Shown: positions 1 through 7,665 of the stretch, in pieces
Layout: the number at the start of each line of letters is the position of its first letter
How positions within the stretch are numbered: the stretch's first letter is position 1
The notes under the pieces: model-generated
The model's input: only the letters and a program-made list of their open reading frames with translations
What the model was told of the DNA's origin: nothing
The model's database searches: none
Translations under genes and position numbers: made by a program
NCBI GenBank assembly: GCA_027484825.1
Contig: JAIXSE010000021.1
Coordinates: forward strand, 434,001-498,000
DNA length: 64,000 bases
From: Rubrivivax sp.
Lineage (GTDB): Bacteria > Pseudomonadota > Gammaproteobacteria > Burkholderiales > Burkholderiaceae_C
Direction: 5' to 3'

Positions 1-853
1 AGCCGGTGGCGATGTTCTCGCTGCCCTGGCGCACCGTGCTGACGATGCGGGCCAGCGAGGTCTGCATGTGGCGGGTGGCGTCGAGCATTTCGCCGACTTC
101 TCCGCGGCCGGTGGTGGGAATGTCCTGCGACAGGTCCCCATCGCCGATGGCTTTCACGGCCTGGGTGACCTGGCCCAGGGACTGGCGAATGCCCGCCACC
201 AGCATCCAGGCCAGCAAGCCCAGCAGCACCAGGCCGGCGCCGCCGGAGACGATGGTGAGCCAGCGGTAGCCGTTGACCATCTGCAGGGCCTGCTCCGCCT
301 GCTCCGCCGAACGGCGGGCCTGGTAGGCCACCATCTTCTCCGCCATGGCGTTGTACTTGTCCATCAGCGGCGCATAGCTGTTTTGCGCCAGCGTCTTGGC
401 CTGGGCCAGATCGCCGCTCTTCTTCAGCGCCAGGGATTTGTCGCGCGCTTCCAGATACGGCTTGCGGGCCTCGCTGAGTTCTTCCAGGATGGCCAGGCCT
501 TCGGGGGACTTTTCCAGCTCCACGTAGCGCTTCTGGGTCTCGGAAGTGTCCTTGGTGGTGGCGGCGATGGCGTCCTTGAAGTAGTTCTGCAGCTCGTCGC
601 CGTCGGACATGATCACCGCAAAGACGCGGGTGGAATTGACGGCGATGTTGGTGCGCCAACGCTGCGCCAACTGCAGTCGCTCGACCTGCTCATTGGCGAC
701 ATGGTCGATCGTGTCGCCCAGCTGGTTGACCCGGAACAGGCTGATGCCGCTCAGGCCCAGAAGGATGGCGGCGGCAATGGCCACAAGAAGCACGAACTGC
801 TGGGCGATGCTGAATCGCGCGCCCAGACCGCCCACCGGTGAAGTGGTTCCCAA
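1..853 (-). CDS. Methyl-accepting chemotaxis protein, N-terminal part (cut by window edge)
   Basis: This is the N-terminal 284 residues of a transmembrane chemoreceptor; the signalling domain lies beyond base 1. A first membrane helix (about residues 20-42, FVLLVAIAAAILLGL) is followed by a roughly 150-residue helical periplasmic region of the 4HB_MCP type. A second membrane helix (VLLGLLAWMLVAGI) leads into a HAMP domain ending in GDGDLSQDIPTTGRGEVGEM. I chose the TTG codon at 851-853 because GGGGAG lies six bases upstream and no ATG in this frame precedes the first membrane helix. The gene is transcribed leftward, in the same direction as the cfa gene but separated from it by about 200 bp containing hairpins. 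The ligand cannot be predicted. Confidence 0.85.
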   Translation of the reverse strand, partial: MGTTSPVGGLGARFSIAQQFVLLVAIAAAILLGLSGISLFRVNQLGDTIDHVANEQVERLQLAQRWRTNIAVNSTRVFAVIMSDGDELQNYFKDAIAATTKDTSETQKRYVELEKSPEGLAILEELSEARKPYLEARDKSLALKKSGDLAQAKTLAQNSYAPLMDKYNAMAEKMVAYQARRSAEQAEQALQMVNGYRWLTIVSGGAGLVLLGLLAWMLVAGIRQSLGQVTQAVKAIGDGDLSQDIPTTGRGEVGEMLDATRHMQTSLARIVSTVRQGSENIATG

Positions 854-866
854 GGTGATCTCCCCG

Positions 867-885
867 GAAGCCTCCGAGAGGCTTC
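867..885. other. Perfect 8-bp hairpin in the leader of the chemoreceptor gene
   Basis: GAAGCCTC and GAGGCTTC form a perfect inverted repeat around a 3-nt loop, ending about 14 bases upstream of the TTG start at 853. It could be a 5'-UTR structure affecting initiation, or part of an operator. No T-tract follows, so a terminator is unlikely. Confidence 0.4.
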
Positions 886-1020
886 AAGACGATGCAAGCG
901 GACGATCGGCGCTCGGTTGGCCGAGCCTGTCGTCCGTCATTTCTCCCTGACGTCCCATGTGCCTGATGGTACGCGGGCGATCATCGCCCGGGGTGGTTTC
1001 TTGTGCGTCCCACACCGGAG

Positions 1021-1042
1021 GGACGCGACAAAGGTCGCGTCC
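1021..1042. terminator. Hairpin after cfa (terminator-like, no T-tract)
   Basis: GGACGCGAC, AAAG, GTCGCGTCC form a perfect 9-bp stem with a 4-nt loop, 13 bp beyond the cfa stop codon. A second palindrome (CGGGCGAT-C-ATCGCCCG, 974-990) lies just past it. Neither has a run of T, so termination may be factor-dependent. The stem resembles the terminator hairpin at 44821-44846. Confidence 0.5.
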
Positions 1043-1054
1043 TGGCTCAGTCCG

Positions 1055-2335
1055 TCACAGCGGGCGTTCCAGCCGGTAGAGCCCCACATCCACCCGTCCG
1101 GCCAGGAATCCGGCCTCGCAGTAGCAGAGGTAGTACTCCCAGACCCGCTTGAACGGCAGGTCAAAGCCCAGGGCCTCGATCGCCGGCCATTGCGCCAGGA
1201 AGCGGTGTCGCCAGTCGGCCAGGGTGCGGGCGTAGTCACGGCCAAAGCGCAGCTCGGTGCTGAAGCGCAGGCCCACCCGGCTGGCATGGGCCGCCATGCG
1301 CTCCGGGGTGGGCAGCATGCCGCCCGGGAAGATGCAGCGCTGGATGAAGTCCGGGCTGGATCGGTAGGCCTCGAAATGCGCCTCGTCGATGGTGATGGCC
1401 TGCAGCACTGCCGAGCCACCGGGCTTGAGCCGGTCCTTGAGGGTCTGGAAGTACACCGGCCAGTATTCCTCGCCCACCGCCTCGATCATCTCGATCGAGA
1501 CGATGCGGTCGAACTGGCCCTGCACGTCGCGATAGTCCTGCAGCCGCAGGTCGACCCGGTCGGCCACCTGCCACTGCCGGGCGCGCTCCTGGGCAAAGGC
1601 CAGTTGCTCGGTCGACAGGGTCAGGCCCACCACCTGGGCCTGGCAGCGCTGCGCCAGGGTGGCCGCGAGCGTCCCCCAGCCGCAGCCGATCTCCAGCACC
1701 TGCTGGCCGGGCTGCGCATCCAGCAGCGACACGATGCGGTCCAGCCGGCGCTGCTGGGCGTCTTCCAGGGTGGCTGCGGTGTTGGGGCCGTCCGTGTCGT
1801 AGAGCGCGCTGGAATAGAGCATGCTGGGGTCCAGCCATTGCTCATAGAACCGGTTGCCCAGGTCGTAATGCGCGGAGATGTTGTCGCGGCTGCGCCGACG
1901 GGTGTTGGCATTGGCCCGGTGGCGCAGCAGCCCCAGCCAGCGCGCCGGCCCCCGGGCACGGCCCTGGCTCTTGAGCGCGGTTTCATTGGCCAGGCCGAAG
2001 GAGAGCAGGGCGGTGAGGTCCGGGGTGCTCCAGTCGCCGTCGCGATAGGAGAAGGCCAGGCCCAGGTCGCCTTCCAGCGACAGGCGCAGCAACGGCCGCC
2101 AGCGGTGCAGATGCAGGGCCGCGCGCGGTCCGGGCAGGTTGCCGCCCAGCATCATCGTGCTGCCGTCGGGCAGGGTCAGGTCGAGCTGGCCGTGGCGAAT
2201 GCGTTCGCAGGCGCGGCGGACGGCGGGGAGGCGCAACAGCCAGTGCTTCGCGGTCCCGGTCCCGGTCCTGACAGGCGCGTCGGACGACGAGCCAGGCGGC
2301 GGGGACGGCGGGAGCGTGCGGCTGTTGGGATGCAT
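1055..2335 (-). CDS. cfa: Cyclopropane-fatty-acyl-phospholipid synthase family methyltransferase
   Basis: This is a 426-residue SAM-dependent methyltransferase of the CFA synthase family, predicted to act on unsaturated acyl chains of membrane phospholipids at the inner leaflet. HYDLGNRFYEQWLDPSMLYSS is the family substrate/SAM region, VLEIGCGWGTLA is SAM motif I, and WEYYLCYCEAGF near the C-terminus matches the conserved tyrosine pair. The residue matching the E. coli active-site Cys (YSC) is Ser here (YSS), unlike the second CFA homologue at 8682. I chose the ATG at 2335 because AGGAAC lies nine bases upstream; an in-frame ATG at 2356 has no ribosome site. It is the third gene of the operon FAD oxidoreductase-DUF1365-cfa, read from the ECF promoter at 4664-4693. 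Confidence 0.88.
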   Translation of the reverse strand: MHPNSRTLPPSPPPGSSSDAPVRTGTGTAKHWLLRLPAVRRACERIRHGQLDLTLPDGSTMMLGGNLPGPRAALHLHRWRPLLRLSLEGDLGLAFSYRDGDWSTPDLTALLSFGLANETALKSQGRARGPARWLGLLRHRANANTRRRSRDNISAHYDLGNRFYEQWLDPSMLYSSALYDTDGPNTAATLEDAQQRRLDRIVSLLDAQPGQQVLEIGCGWGTLAATLAQRCQAQVVGLTLSTEQLAFAQERARQWQVADRVDLRLQDYRDVQGQFDRIVSIEMIEAVGEEYWPVYFQTLKDRLKPGGSAVLQAITIDEAHFEAYRSSPDFIQRCIFPGGMLPTPERMAAHASRVGLRFSTELRFGRDYARTLADWRHRFLAQWPAIEALGFDLPFKRVWEYYLCYCEAGFLAGRVDVGLYRLERPL

Positions 2336-2386
2336 GGCGCTTCGTTCCTGTTTCATGAAGTCGATAGTGGCGGGCGCTGAGGCCGC

Positions 2387-3223
2387 TCAGGGAAGATCGG
2401 TCGGGACCGGCTGGACCGGTCGCACGACGGTGACGGGAGGCTGGGGCGGCTGGCCGCGCTCATGCAGGCGGGCGCCCTTGAGCCACAGGCGCAGCGCTTC
2501 CCAGTGGATGCTGACGATCACCTTGAGCGTCAGCAGCGGATAGGACACCAGCAGGCTCAGCAGGCCGCCGTCGGTCAGCGGGGCGCGGCGGGCATCGTGG
2601 CGGGCATTGAGCACCGGCGCACCGTCGGCGTTGTCATGCACCGAGATGCCCAGCGACAGCTGCTCGCGCGGCGGGTCGATGCGGAAGCGGTAATGCAGGT
2701 CCATGCCCAGGAAGGGCGACACATACAGCTGCTTGTCGCAGCGCTGCAGCACGGTGCGGGCCTGCCGCTGGTCGGGCGCCACTTCGGCCAGATAGCTGTG
2801 CCGCTGGCCGAAGGTGTTGTTGACCTCGTAGAGGATGGCCTGCAACTCGCCGTCCGGCGCATGGCAGAACCACACGCTCAGCGGATTGAACGCATAGCCC
2901 AGCAGACGCGGCATGGTCAGCAGCCGCAAGGGGCCGCCCACCGGCAGGCCGGCCCGGCTCAGGTGCGCGTCGATCTGGGCGCGCAGCGTGGCGACGTCCG
3001 GCGCCTGGCCGTCGCCATGATCGGACGGGCGGAAGCTGAAGAGGTTGAAGCGGCCAATGCTGAACCAGCGCAGACGGCGGTCCAGGGCCGGCAACTCATC
3101 CAGGTCCAGCAGCAGGGTGAAGAGACGGTATTGCAGGCGATGGCGCATCGGCCGCAGGCGCTGGTGCATCACCTCCCCGCGGTAGATGGCCGATGCGTGG
3201 ACCGCGTCCTGGGTGTCACTCAT
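2387..3223 (-). CDS. DUF1365 family protein
   Basis: This 278-residue protein matches DUF1365: YRGEVMHQRLRPMRHRLQYR near the N-terminus, then LLLDLDEL, FNLFSFRPSDHGDG, and later YAFNPLSVWFCH and EVNNTFGQRHSY. Members are found almost always beside CFA-type methyltransferases and flavin oxidoreductases in ChrR/RpoE-linked clusters, and take part in lipid modification by an unknown reaction. The start ATG at 3223 overlaps the upstream stop codon (ATGA), which argues for translational coupling; the longer open frame to 3313 would overlap the upstream gene by 94 bases and is not needed. Near the C-terminus a hydrophobic stretch (LLSLLVSYPLLTLKVIVSI) may associate with the membrane. Confidence 0.88.
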   Translation of the reverse strand: MSDTQDAVHASAIYRGEVMHQRLRPMRHRLQYRLFTLLLDLDELPALDRRLRWFSIGRFNLFSFRPSDHGDGQAPDVATLRAQIDAHLSRAGLPVGGPLRLLTMPRLLGYAFNPLSVWFCHAPDGELQAILYEVNNTFGQRHSYLAEVAPDQRQARTVLQRCDKQLYVSPFLGMDLHYRFRIDPPREQLSLGISVHDNADGAPVLNARHDARRAPLTDGGLLSLLVSYPLLTLKVIVSIHWEALRLWLKGARLHERGQPPQPPVTVVRPVQPVPTDLP

Positions 3224-4641
3224 GCCGCGGACACCTGCGTCGTCACCGGTCCTACCCCCTGCAGGGCTGCCTGCGGCAGGTGGATGCGGCCGGATTCGTT
3301 CTCCACGTTCCACGGGCGACGCACGCCGCCGAGCGCTTCCGCCACCGCCAGACCGGCCTGCAGGCCGTCCTCATGGAAGCCCGAGCCGAAGTAGGCGCCG
3401 CAGAACCAGGTGTTCTGCTGCCCCTGCAGGCTCCACAGCTGACGCTGCGCCTGGATGGCGGCGCCGTCAAAGCGCGGATGTTCATAGACCTCGGTATGCA
3501 CCAGCAGTTCCGGACGCGGTGCCCCCGTCGGGTTGAGCGTCACGAACAGCGGCGTGGCCTGGGGGCCTTGCGGCAGATGCGGTTGCAGCCGGTTCATCCA
3601 ATAGGTGACGGTGGGGGGGGCCTCGCTGGCGGACTTTCCGCTGCCGGCCAGGTAGTTCCAGCTGCACCAGACCGACCGGCGACGCGGCATCAGGGCCGGG
3701 TCGTGATGCAGCACCGCCAGGTTGCGGCTGTAGGTCAGGGCGCCCAGCACCCGGCGCTCATCGGCGGTCGGGGTGGGCAGCATGCGCAGGGCCTGGTCGG
3801 AATGGGCGGCGATGACCACATGGTCAAACTGCCGGCTCAGCGCGCCGCTGCGGGTGTGCAGCCGCACGCCGCCGGGCTCGCGCAGGACGGCCAGCACCGA
3901 TTCATTGCGGTGGATGCGGTCGCCCAGCGGCTCGGCCAGGCGGCGCACATACTCGCGGCTGCCGCCGTCCACCGTGCGCCAGACCGGTCGGCCGGACACC
4001 TTCAGCAGACCGTGGTTCTCGCAGAAGCGCACGAACGAGGCCATCGGATAGCGGCCGATGTCCGAGGCGGTGGACGACCAGATGGCGGCGCCCATCGGGT
4101 AGAGATGGTCGTCGCGGAAGGCGCGGCCGTAGCCGCGGGCGTCGAGGTAGTCGTCCAGAGCCAGGTCGCCGCACTGGGCCACATCGGCGGGCGCCTCTTT
4201 ATAAAAACGCAGCAGCTCGCGCAGCATCCGCCAAAAGCGCGGCCGCACCAGGTTGCTGCGCTGGGCAAACAGACCGTTGAGGTCGGTGCCCGCATATTCC
4301 AGCCGGCCGTGGTCCAGGCTGACCGCGAAGGACATGTCGGACGCTCGGGTCGGCACGCCCAGATGCTGGAACAGGGCGGTCAGGTTGGGGTAGGAGGGTT
4401 CGTTGTAGACGATGAAGCCGGTGTCCACCGCCACCTGCCGGATGCCGCAGGGCGCGTCCACCGTGTTGCTGTGACCCCCGATGCGGCCTTCAGCCTCGAA
4501 GACCTCCACCTCATGACGCTGGGAGAGCAACCAGGCGCAGGACAGTCCGGCGATGCCGCTGCCCACCACCGCAATGCGCAGGGGGCGGTCGGTGGCCGCG
4601 GCGGGGTGGGGCGGGAGGGCGTGAAGGTGGGGACGGTCCAT
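3220..4641 (-). CDS. FAD-dependent (amine-oxidase-type) oxidoreductase
   Basis: This 473-residue protein has a Rossmann FAD-binding motif near the N-terminus (IAVVGSGIAGLSCAWLL, residues 23-39) followed by the FAD ribose contact VEVFEAEGRIGGHSNT. This is typical of the NAD(P)-binding/amine oxidase superfamily that includes phytoene desaturase-like enzymes. The C-terminal part (TWFCGAYFGSGFHEDGLQAGLAVAEAL) is the second dinucleotide contact. It is the first gene of the operon leading to DUF1365 and cfa, and lies behind the ECF promoter 4664-4693. By context it probably oxidises a membrane fatty-acyl or polyprenoid substrate; the substrate is unknown. Confidence 0.87.
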   Translation of the reverse strand: MDRPHLHALPPHPAAATDRPLRIAVVGSGIAGLSCAWLLSQRHEVEVFEAEGRIGGHSNTVDAPCGIRQVAVDTGFIVYNEPSYPNLTALFQHLGVPTRASDMSFAVSLDHGRLEYAGTDLNGLFAQRSNLVRPRFWRMLRELLRFYKEAPADVAQCGDLALDDYLDARGYGRAFRDDHLYPMGAAIWSSTASDIGRYPMASFVRFCENHGLLKVSGRPVWRTVDGGSREYVRRLAEPLGDRIHRNESVLAVLREPGGVRLHTRSGALSRQFDHVVIAAHSDQALRMLPTPTADERRVLGALTYSRNLAVLHHDPALMPRRRSVWCSWNYLAGSGKSASEAPPTVTYWMNRLQPHLPQGPQATPLFVTLNPTGAPRPELLVHTEVYEHPRFDGAAIQAQRQLWSLQGQQNTWFCGAYFGSGFHEDGLQAGLAVAEALGGVRRPWNVENESGRIHLPQAALQGVGPVTTQVSAA

Positions 4642-4663
4642 GGTGGGTTCTGTGCAATTTTCA

Positions 4664-4693
4664 CTTGTACGCGCGGCGGCGACGTTTGGATCG
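4664..4693 (-). promoter_or_regulatory. ECF-type promoter for the FAD oxidoreductase-DUF1365-cfa operon
   Basis: On the minus strand the sequence reads CGATCC, an 18-bp spacer ending in CGCG, then TACAAG. The -10 element ends 22 bases before the ATG at 4641. The layout matches the promoters at 4778-4807 and 9773-9802 and resembles the TGATCC-type -35 used by RpoE/ChrR-class sigma factors. It is assigned by pattern comparison within this window. Confidence 0.7.
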
Positions 4694-4777
4694 TCCGTCG
4701 GATGCGGGAGAACCCTGGGTCGGGCGCTGAGGCGGGGCGAAAAACGCCCGGATGGCGGGGGCAGTGATGATCAGCGA

Positions 4778-4807
4778 TGATCCGAACCGCCGTTGGACGC
4801 GTATAGG
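4778..4807 (+). promoter_or_regulatory. ECF-type autoregulatory promoter of the rpoE-chrR operon
   Basis: TGATCC (4778-4783), an 18-bp spacer ending in ACGCG, and TATAGG (4802-4807) form the best match to the RpoE/ChrR-class consensus known from Rhodobacter. Transcription would begin about six bases after the -10, which falls on the annotated ATG at 4813, so the message may be leaderless. Confidence 0.75.
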
Positions 4808-4812
4808 GCTGC

Positions 4813-5586
4813 ATGGGCACCCTGCGACGCGACTCTCTGGCACAGACCCCGGCTCCACAGCCGGGCACGGCGGCTTTGCCCAAGCCGTCCTCGTCGGCCG
4901 TGCCTCACTTGAAAATTGTTTCCCTCCATGGCGAGCCCCCCATCGATCCGTTGCGCGGTCCGCCGCCCGGCGGGTCGGGTGCTGCCCATCCTGCGGCATT
5001 GACCGACCTTGCCGGTGCTTTGGCGCCGGAAACCGGGCCTTCTGCAGACGACTGGTCCGAATGGATTCGGCGAGTGGCCGAGCACAAGGACCGGGACGCC
5101 TTCTCCCGTTTGTTCCAGCATTTTGCCCCGCGTGTGAAGAGTTATCTCATGCGCACCGGCAGCAGTGAACAAATGGCCGAAGACCTGTCGCAGGAAGCAC
5201 TGGTGACGGTGTGGCGCAAGGCCGCCCTGTTCGACCCTGCCCAGGCGGCGGTGTCGACCTGGATCTTCACCATCGCCCGGCGCCTGCGGATTGATGCTGC
5301 CCGTCGGCATCGGCTGGAGGACACGGGCGATGAAGCCTTTGATTTCGACCGCCTGGAAGCCGATCAGCGGGAGCTGGGTGAGAACACCGACGCCACCCGC
5401 CTGACCCGGCGCATCCGTGACGCCCTGGGCCGGCTGCCTGCCGAGCAGGCCCAGGTCCTGCGTCTTTCCTATTACGACGACGAGCCGCATGCCCGGATTG
5501 CCGCCGAACTCGGACTCCCGCTGGGAACCGTGAAGTCGCGCATCCGGCTGGCCGTGGCGCAGCTGCGCAAGATGCTGGACGCCTGA
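4813..5586 (+). CDS. rpoE: RNA polymerase ECF sigma factor (RpoE/ChrR-partner type)
   Basis: This sigma-24-like factor has region 2 (DAFSRLFQHFAPRVKSYLMR, then AEDLSQEALVTVWRKA and a VSTWIFTIARRLRIDAARR core) and region 4 (LGRLPAEQAQVLRLSYYDDEPHARIAAELGL with LGTVKSRIRLA). It is followed after one base by the ChrR-type anti-sigma gene, the classic pair that answers singlet oxygen and photo-oxidative stress. The first 75 or so residues are Pro/Ala-rich with no recognisable domain. The ATG at 4813 lies at the predicted transcription start; if the message is not leaderless, GTG 4900 or TTG 4909 are in-frame alternatives, giving a length closer to the family norm. Confidence 0.9.
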   Translation: MGTLRRDSLAQTPAPQPGTAALPKPSSSAVPHLKIVSLHGEPPIDPLRGPPPGGSGAAHPAALTDLAGALAPETGPSADDWSEWIRRVAEHKDRDAFSRLFQHFAPRVKSYLMRTGSSEQMAEDLSQEALVTVWRKAALFDPAQAAVSTWIFTIARRLRIDAARRHRLEDTGDEAFDFDRLEADQRELGENTDATRLTRRIRDALGRLPAEQAQVLRLSYYDDEPHARIAAELGLPLGTVKSRIRLAVAQLRKMLDA

Positions 5587-5587
5587 C

Positions 5588-6292
5588 ATGTTAGCCATGA
5601 CTGTTTCCGCCCCCGTCGCACCGACCCGTTCCAGGGCCGGCATCCAACATCATCCGGCCGACGAGCATCTGCTGGCGCTGGCTGCGGGCTCATTGCCCGT
5701 GGGCATCCGGCTGGTGACGCAGACCCACCTGGAGCTGTGCAAGAGCTGCCGCGACCGGGTGGCCATGCTGGAAGCGCTGGGCGGTGTGGTGCTGGAAGAC
5801 CAGCCCGCGGCCGCGATGCGCGACGATGCGCTGGAACGGGCCTTCGCCGCCATTGATGCGCTGGAGCCGGAAGGTCCGCGCACGCTCAAGGTGGCGGGCC
5901 CGCCACCGCTGCCCGCCGGCGCCGTCTGGCCCAAGGCCCTGGCCCATTGCAGCGCCACCCGCTGGCGCTGGCTCGGCCCGGGCATGCGCTGGAGCCGTGT
6001 CAGCGTGCCGGAGGCCCCGGACGCCAATGTCTTCCTGCTGCGCATCGGCGCGGGCAAGTATCTGCCGCAGCACACCCATGACGGGGTGGAACTCACCCAG
6101 GTCATCTACGGCCATTTCCATGACGGCCGGGAACTGTTCGGCCCCGGTGACTTCGACTGGGCCGACGGCGAGGTGCACCACCAGCCGGTGGTGCAGGACG
6201 GCAGCGAATGCATCTGCATCGCTGCCGTCGAGGGACGGCTGAGCTTCGACGGGTTTATCGCCCGCTGGTTCGGCTCACTCGTCGGCATGTAG
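5588..6292 (+). CDS. chrR: ChrR-family zinc-binding anti-sigma factor with cupin domain
   Basis: This 234-residue protein should hold the upstream ECF sigma factor inactive in the cytoplasm until singlet oxygen or related oxidants act. The N-terminal anti-sigma domain carries the H-x3-C-x2-C zinc site (HLELCKSCRDR, about residues 48-58). The C-terminal half is a ChrR-like cupin with a second metal site (HTHDGVELTQ, then GEVHHQP). Start is ATG 5588, one base after the sigma stop; ATG 5597 is an alternative. The last 38 bases overlap the 3' end of the convergent DUF2177 gene. Confidence 0.9.
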   Translation: MLAMTVSAPVAPTRSRAGIQHHPADEHLLALAAGSLPVGIRLVTQTHLELCKSCRDRVAMLEALGGVVLEDQPAAAMRDDALERAFAAIDALEPEGPRTLKVAGPPPLPAGAVWPKALAHCSATRWRWLGPGMRWSRVSVPEAPDANVFLLRIGAGKYLPQHTHDGVELTQVIYGHFHDGRELFGPGDFDWADGEVHHQPVVQDGSECICIAAVEGRLSFDGFIARWFGSLVGM

Positions 6293-6788
6293 CCAGGGTG
6301 AGGGCGGTGGCGGCCCAGGCGGCCACACCGCTCGCAAAAGATCCCCAGATCAGGTCCATCACCGTCACCGACCAGGGCCAGTCGCGCATCGTGGCCTGAT
6401 TGGTCAGGTCATAGGTGGCGTAGGCCATCAGCCCGAACAGGGCCCCGCGGCCCAGCGCCACGAGACTGCGGCCTTGCTGCAGCGCCGGCGCCTCGCCGAA
6501 GAACACCACCCCGCCGATATACAGCAGATAGAACAGGGCTGCGGCGCCCCAGTCCACCGTACTGGCCATCAGGTGGCCAATGGCCGGCTGGTACAGCGCC
6601 TGGTTCGCCTGGCTCAGCCAGACGGCATCCATTCCCAGAAAAATCACTGCGGTGAGGCCATAGGCCAGCGGCCAGCGCCAGACCGGCGCTGCGGTCGGTG
6701 CGGATGCATGGAGCGTGGAAGCGGGGGAGCCCGGCGACCGGTGCGCGGCATTGCCGGACCGGGGGGAAGCACTGTGGGCGGGGGGCAT
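6255..6788 (-). CDS. DUF2177 family integral membrane protein
   Basis: This 177-residue protein has four predicted membrane helices (for example LAYGLTAVIFLGMDAVWL, GAAALFYLLYIGGVVFFG and LIWGSFASGVAAWAATALTL) and the DUF2177 signature GLMAYATYDLTNQAT. Function is unknown, but the family recurs in RpoE-ChrR and CFA clusters. The start has a good ribosome site (CAGGAGA, six bases upstream of ATG 6788). The first 35 residues are low-complexity and Ser/Pro/Ala-rich. It is the last gene of the leftward set from 9743 but lies beyond a hairpin at 6910-6937, so it may be expressed less or separately. Its 3' end overlaps chrR by 38 bp tail to tail. Confidence 0.85.
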   Translation of the reverse strand: MPPAHSASPRSGNAAHRSPGSPASTLHASAPTAAPVWRWPLAYGLTAVIFLGMDAVWLSQANQALYQPAIGHLMASTVDWGAAALFYLLYIGGVVFFGEAPALQQGRSLVALGRGALFGLMAYATYDLTNQATMRDWPWSVTVMDLIWGSFASGVAAWAATALTLATCRRVSRTSGR

Positions 6789-6815
6789 GAGCGTCTCCTG
6801 AGAGGGGAACAGAGG

Positions 6816-6860
6816 GAATCAATCGAGGGAACAAACGGGGGAACAAACAGGCGGAACAAG
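6816..6860. repeat. Short degenerate direct repeats (GGGAACAAAC type)
   Basis: GGGAACAAACG, GGGAACAAACAGG and GGAACAAGAAG follow one another just upstream of the DUF2177 ribosome site. They may be replication-slippage products; no protein-binding role is evident. Confidence 0.4.
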
Positions 6861-6909
6861 AAGGGGATCCAGTGATGGGGATCAGCCCTGATTCAGGCCT
6901 GGCAAGCAA

Positions 6910-6937
6910 GCCACCCGGCACGCGTGGGCCGGGTGGC
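6910..6937 (-). terminator. Hairpin terminator between the DUF6134-like and DUF2177 genes
   Basis: GCCACCCGGC and GCCGGGTGGC form a perfect 10-bp GC-rich stem around an 8-nt loop, eight bases beyond the stop codon of the DUF6134-like gene. On the minus strand it is followed by TTGCTTGCC, a weak T-rich tail, suggesting partial termination before DUF2177. Confidence 0.55.
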
Positions 6938-6944
6938 AGTTCAC

Positions 6945-7637
6945 TCAGAGCAGTCGGTAAGTCAGCAGACGGTCGCCGCGCACGCGCGCATCCAGGCCCA
7001 GCCAGCGCTGGTCGCTGCGGTCCAGCCAGAGCGTCAGCCGCTGGGCGTCGCCCTTGGGCGGCTTGGTGACCAGTTGCCAGCGAGCGGCCATCACCTCGCG
7101 GCCAGCGACCTGGATCGTGGCGTCGGGAAGGCGCTCCACCTTCACCTCGTCCATCTTGCCGGTCTGCGGGTTGAGCAGGCGGGTCTGTTGCACCAGGGCG
7201 GGATGCCAGTAGGCGTAGCTCATCACGCAGTCGCCCTTGGCCGGGGTGGCGGCGCTGCCACTGCCACTGCCACTCGAATTGCCAGTGCCGCTACCGTCTC
7301 TGCGCCAATCGACCTTCTCCGCCTTGCCGTCATCGTCCGTGGTGCTTTGCACCGCGTCGACACAGTCACCCTGCCAGCGCTCCTGCGCCTGATGGCGATA
7401 GCGGAACACGGTCAGCCCGAGCAGCTTGACGGCCATGGTGGCGTCACTGGAGACGGTGCGGGCGTCCGGCGGCCCGCTCACTTCGAAGCGATGGGTGCCG
7501 ATGGGCTTGCCATCCAGCCGGATGTCGAAGTTCCAGGTCTGGGCCTGAGCCCAGCCGCTCAAACCGCTCAAGCCGAGGAGGGTCCCCAGCAACAGGGCAC
7601 CGTGCGGACGATGGACAACGGGGAAAAGCTTTCGCAT
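6945..7637 (-). CDS. Exported DUF6134-like protein
   Basis: This 230-residue protein has a Sec signal peptide (LLLGTLLGLSGLSGWAQAQ, cleaved near residue 32) and then a beta-rich domain (WNFDIRLDGKPIGTHRFEVSG) of the type annotated as DUF6134, related to DUF3108. Function is unknown; periplasmic location is likely. A short Gly/Ser run (residues about 118-130) is encoded by imperfect hexanucleotide repeats at 7248-7295, so length may vary between strains. It lies 28 bp downstream of the DUF1295 gene and shares its operon. Confidence 0.75.
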   Translation of the reverse strand: MRKLFPVVHRPHGALLLGTLLGLSGLSGWAQAQTWNFDIRLDGKPIGTHRFEVSGPPDARTVSSDATMAVKLLGLTVFRYRHQAQERWQGDCVDAVQSTTDDDGKAEKVDWRRDGSGTGNSSGSGSGSAATPAKGDCVMSYAYWHPALVQQTRLLNPQTGKMDEVKVERLPDATIQVAGREVMAARWQLVTKPPKGDAQRLTLWLDRSDQRWLGLDARVRGDRLLTYRLL

Positions 7638-7665
7638 CTGTTGGCACCGGGAGTGGACAAAAGGG

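Noticed and set aside
6845-6890. TGATCC on the minus strand as a fourth ECF promoter before DUF2177
   Set aside because: At 18-bp spacing the -10 position reads CTTGTT, not TAYARG; only the -35 half fits.
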